From the NCBI GenBank assembly GCA_937959095.1, contig CALGLY010000038.1:1-7626 (forward strand): DNA of 7,626 nt, given 5' to 3'. The notes beneath the pieces are model-generated. The model searched no databases, was not told the origin of the DNA, and was given only the letters and a program-made list of their open reading frames with translations. Position 1 is the stretch's first letter, and every line of letters starts with the position of its first letter. Of this stretch, positions 5,216 through 7,626 are shown piece by piece. The translations under genes and the position numbers were made by a program. Source of the stretch: an uncultured Saprospiraceae bacterium (lineage in GTDB: Bacteria; Bacteroidota; Bacteroidia; Chitinophagales; Saprospiraceae).

Positions 5216-7626
5216 TTAATCCTTCATCAGGACGACTCGCTTCGTTAGTACACTATTTTCGACTTGGATGCGTACAAAATAAACACCACTACTATAGGCA
5301 GAAAGGTCGAATTGATGTTGCTTGCGTTGTCCTTCTGCTTGTGCTAATTCGCGTAGCAAGCGCCCATTTAGGTCGTATAAGTTTGCCGTGTAAGCATATA
5401 CTTGTGGCAAGTCAATATCCAGTTGTACCAGCCCTGATGTAGGATTTGGCATCAAGCGGACGGCTGTTGCTTCTAATAATTCATCAGTGCTTGTAAGTAC
5501 TATTAAAATATCCTCGGAAATCGTGCTACAGCCATTTGCATCAGTGATTTGCACTCGATATGTCCCTGAATTAGCATTCAGAATACTTGATTCTGTAGAT
5601 ACTTCTTCTCCATCGAGTAACCAACGATAGAGATAAGGAGCGCGTCCACCTTCTACACTGATTGCTATCAAACCTGTTCCTTCTTCATTAATTTCTCCTG
5701 TCACAGCATCTAAATTCACTCTTAATAGAGGAGGCTGCTCGATAGTGATACTTTCTATATAAGTGCAATTATTACCATCTTCTACAGTCACGCTATACGC
5801 TCCTGCTATTAGATTGACTGCGGTAGAATCGGTAGCTCCATTACTCCACATAAAAGTCAATGGTGGTCTTGCTCCCGTTACGGATACGGTTGCGCTACCA
5901 TTCGGGAAGTTGAAACAAGTAGGCTCATTCACAGTGATTTCAGTAACATCAAAGGTTTGCACCACTACTAAAAACGAACAAGTAGCCATATTTCCAGAGG
6001 CATCACTCACACTAAAGACTTGCATATTTTCTCCTAGTGGGAAACTTGCTCCATTAGGACGACCATCTACTAGGGTAGGAGTCAAATCTTCTCCACAATT
6101 ATCAAAGGCATTTGGTAAGGCAAATTCTACGCTATTTTCTGCCTCGCATTGTTGTAATAAAATATCATTTGGGCAAATGATAATAGGTGGCATTGTATCT
6201 AGTACTGTTACTTGCGCTGTTTGCATTGCTGTATTTCCTGATTTATCTTCTGCGGAAAGTGTAATATTTATGCTTGTTCCTACATCATCGCAAGAGAAGG
6301 TAGTTTGATTGATACTCATATCTTCTATACCACAATCATCTATTGTGCCGCCATCTACTTCTATTGCACTAAGAGTTGCATTGCCAAATTCATCTAAATA
6401 AATAGCTGTATTTTGTGTGATAACGGTTGGCGGTTCTGTATCGGTAGTTCTTTCTACCGAAAAAGCAATGGTATTCATACAGCCTGCTGCATCAAAAACC
6501 GTCACCGTATAAAACCCACTAACCAAATTTGTTCTGTGATTGGTACTATCTCCTTGTACTGGCCAAAGGAAGGTATAAGGCGCAACACCGCCTGTTGGCT
6601 GCAAACGCGCTGTACCATTCGCAACACTTTGGCAAGTCATTGGAGTCATTTCTTCTAATGCTAAATCGAAGCCATTAGAAACTTCCAAGGTTGCACTGGC
6701 TGTAGAAGAGCAAGCATTTCCATCAGTTACAGTCACGCTATATGTACCCGCATTTAGATCATTGATAGAAGCGGTATTAGCATCAATTGACCATTCGTAA
6801 GTTATGGGTTCGGTTGCGTTATTAAGCATGGCATTAATACTTCCTAAGGTAGTGCCGCCACAACCTGGTTGTTCAACATTAAGCATTAAACTAAAGCCTG
6901 AACAGCCTTCTTCTTCAATTAAAACCATATCCATAGCAGTACAGCCATTCACATCTGTAACCACTACGGTGTATTCGCCTGGTGTTAATTGATTCATCAT
7001 TGAATTGCTACCAATTGTATTTCCTGTAGCATCTGTCCATACATAAGTAAACGGCATGGTACCACCTTGCACGCCTACGGAAGCCGAACCATCGCTGGCA
7101 TTGATATTAGAAGCATTATTAGCAGAAAGTGTAAGAGACAAAGATCCACCTGTTTCTAAGGTGATGCTTGCTTGAGTAGTACAGTCGTTTGCATCTGTAA
7201 CGATTACGGAATACGTACCTGCTGTCAAATCATCTAAGGTGCTACCTGTAGAACCTGTAGACCAAAGATAGCTATATGGAGAGGTGCCTCCTGTTGCTGC
7301 TGCTATTGCACTTCCTACTGCGCCATCACATAAATTTGAGGTAGGTGTACTAATAGAAGCTTCTAAATTATTGGGTTCGCCAATGATTAACTCTATTTCA
7401 TTTTCACAGCCATTTACATCATTTACCGTTGCACTATAGCTACCTGCGGATAGCCCTGTTGCGGTTGCAGTGATATTTCCATTTGACCAAATATAAGTAT
7501 AAGGTTCTGTTCCGCCATTCGGTTCTATCGTTGCTGCACCATTTGCTTCGCCTTCGCAAGTTGCATTTTGTACCGCATCAATACTTAAATTTAAACCTTC
7601 GGTTTCATTGATTAGAATACTAGTAC
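5216..7626 (-). CDS. T9SS-secreted surface protein with SprB repeats and HYR modules, C-terminal part (N-terminus outside window)
   Basis: The frame is open from the stop at 5216 to the window edge, giving 802 visible residues with no start; the true start lies to the right. Numbering from the edge, SprB-like repeats occupy about 12-82, 87-156, 161-236, 244-313 and 319-390. Each has the pattern TC..ANG.A....GG..PYTY.WS.G....L.AGTYSVTVTD.NGC. Two HYR-type Ig-like modules follow at about 394-475 and 477-555, then two more SprB-like repeats at about 559-629 and 634-710. A T9SS type A sorting domain closes the protein at 720-802 (RLMPNPTSG, YDLNGRLL, SSGVYFVRI, VLMKD). Such proteins are exported through the outer membrane by type IX secretion, which processes the C-terminal domain and releases or anchors the rest; SprB itself is a gliding adhesin in Flavobacterium. 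Adhesion is inferred and no catalytic domain is visible in this part. Confidence 0.93.
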   Translation of the reverse strand, partial: TSILINETEGLNLSIDAVQNATCEGEANGAATIEPNGGTEPYTYIWSNGNITATATGLSAGSYSATVNDVNGCENEIELIIGEPNNLEASISTPTSNLCDGAVGSAIAAATGGTSPYSYLWSTGSTGSTLDDLTAGTYSVIVTDANDCTTQASITLETGGSLSLTLSANNASNINASDGSASVGVQGGTMPFTYVWTDATGNTIGSNSMMNQLTPGEYTVVVTDVNGCTAMDMVLIEEEGCSGFSLMLNVEQPGCGGTTLGSINAMLNNATEPITYEWSIDANTASINDLNAGTYSVTVTDGNACSSTASATLEVSNGFDLALEEMTPMTCQSVANGTARLQPTGGVAPYTFLWPVQGDSTNHRTNLVSGFYTVTVFDAAGCMNTIAFSVERTTDTEPPTVITQNTAIYLDEFGNATLSAIEVDGGTIDDCGIEDMSINQTTFSCDDVGTSINITLSAEDKSGNTAMQTAQVTVLDTMPPIIICPNDILLQQCEAENSVEFALPNAFDNCGEDLTPTLVDGRPNGASFPLGENMQVFSVSDASGNMATCSFLVVVQTFDVTEITVNEPTCFNFPNGSATVSVTGARPPLTFMWSNGATDSTAVNLIAGAYSVTVEDGNNCTYIESITIEQPPLLRVNLDAVTGEINEEGTGLIAISVEGGRAPYLYRWLLDGEEVSTESSILNANSGTYRVQITDANGCSTISEDILIVLTSTDELLEATAVRLMPNPTSGLVQLDIDLPQVYAYTANLYDLNGRLLRELAQAEGQRKQHQFDLSAYSSGVYFVRIQVENSVLTKRVVLMKD
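5219..5467 (-). other. T9SS type A C-terminal sorting domain coding segment
   Basis: About 83 residues with the canonical order: an LMPNPTSG entry motif, a beta segment (VQLDIDLPQ), NLYDLNGRLLRE, an intervening polar stretch, DLSAYSSGVYFVRIQ, and a terminal KRVVLMKD. This is the signal recognised by the type IX secretion machinery and normally removed on export. Confidence 0.92.
5495..5950 (-). repeat. Two SprB-like repeats between the HYR modules and the sorting domain
   Basis: The first (about 5950-5738) has a full pattern: EPTCFNFPNGSATV, then FMWSNGATDSTAVNL, AGAYSVTVEDGNNC. The second (about 5725-5495) keeps the fold pattern (GGRAPYLYRWLLDGEE, SGTYRVQITDANGC) but lacks the initial cysteine, leaving one apparently unpaired cysteine just before the sorting domain. 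Confidence 0.75.
5960..6445 (-). other. Two HYR-type Ig-like modules inserted between SprB-like repeats
   Basis: Module 1 (about 6445-6200) runs from TDTEPPTVITQNTAIYLDE to TAQVTVLD; module 2 (about 6196-5960) from TMPPIIICPNDI to ATCSFLVVV. Both share PP, the xxDxCG core and the xxSDxSGN motif of HYR-like domains. Module 2 has four cysteines. Module 1 has only the inner two, with Thr and Gln where module 2 has the outer pair. Confidence 0.75.
6455..7591 (-). repeat. Block of five SprB-like repeats in the surface protein
   Basis: The repeats cover roughly 7591-7379, 7366-7157, 7144-6917, 6895-6686 and 6670-6455, each about 70-76 residues. Four of five have a cysteine near the start and one in the closing D.NGC. 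The third (SANNASNINASDGSASV) lacks the first cysteine, but the linker after it carries an extra one (EEEGCSGF). The copies are divergent at the DNA level, so recent duplication is unlikely. Confidence 0.8.

Noticed and set aside
5763..6992. Plus-strand ORFs of 62-181 codons opposite the surface protein
   Set aside because: The repeat-rich minus-strand coding sequence leaves the opposite strand open. The products are shadow translations without family resemblance.
7226..7228. TTG as the start codon of the surface protein
   Set aside because: The frame stays open to the window edge with two further SprB-like repeats upstream of this codon, so it is an internal Leu codon in LTAGTYSV.

Overview
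The window looks like chromosomal DNA of a member of the Bacteroidota, possibly Saprospiria- or Cytophagia-like. The evidence is a very large SprB-repeat/HYR protein ending in a type IX secretion (T9SS) C-terminal sorting domain, a TrxR-like ferredoxin-NADP reductase, an RluE-type pseudouridine synthase of the form I associate with this phylum, AT-rich spacers, and A-rich leaders instead of clear Shine-Dalgarno sites. The genus cannot be fixed from the sequence alone.

Layout from left to right. At 1-152 on the minus strand is the 5' end of a small protein of the family often labelled 'N-acetylglutamate synthase'; the rest lies outside the window. The spacer 153-476 holds a roughly 135-bp imperfect palindrome with inverted ends and internal hairpins, and a possible -7 box for the next gene. 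On the plus strand, ychF (translation-associated ATPase) and an rluE-like pseudouridine synthase lie 61 bp apart, separated by a 12-bp-arm hairpin. They are probably cotranscribed and both relate to the ribosome. The second gene converges on a minus-strand gene for a 444-residue protein of unknown function; its N-terminal half shows a YbjN/secretion-chaperone-like alternation of helices and strands. The 351-bp spacer 3589-3939 has no convincing gene but contains two short-period motif arrays and a hairpin after the next gene. A minus-strand ferredoxin/flavodoxin-NADP+ reductase follows, then a spacer (4951-5215) with a 16-bp-arm palindrome. The right end (5216-7626, minus strand) is the C-terminal 802 residues of a secreted surface protein: five SprB-like repeats, two HYR-type modules, two more SprB-like repeats and the T9SS sorting domain. 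Its frame is open to the window edge, so the N-terminus is missing.

No mobile-element gene, CRISPR array, tRNA or rRNA is visible. Most genes are housekeeping genes. The less-explained parts are the 444-residue unknown, the structured spacers, and the cysteine pattern of the surface protein. I see no clear evidence for a novel multi-gene system.
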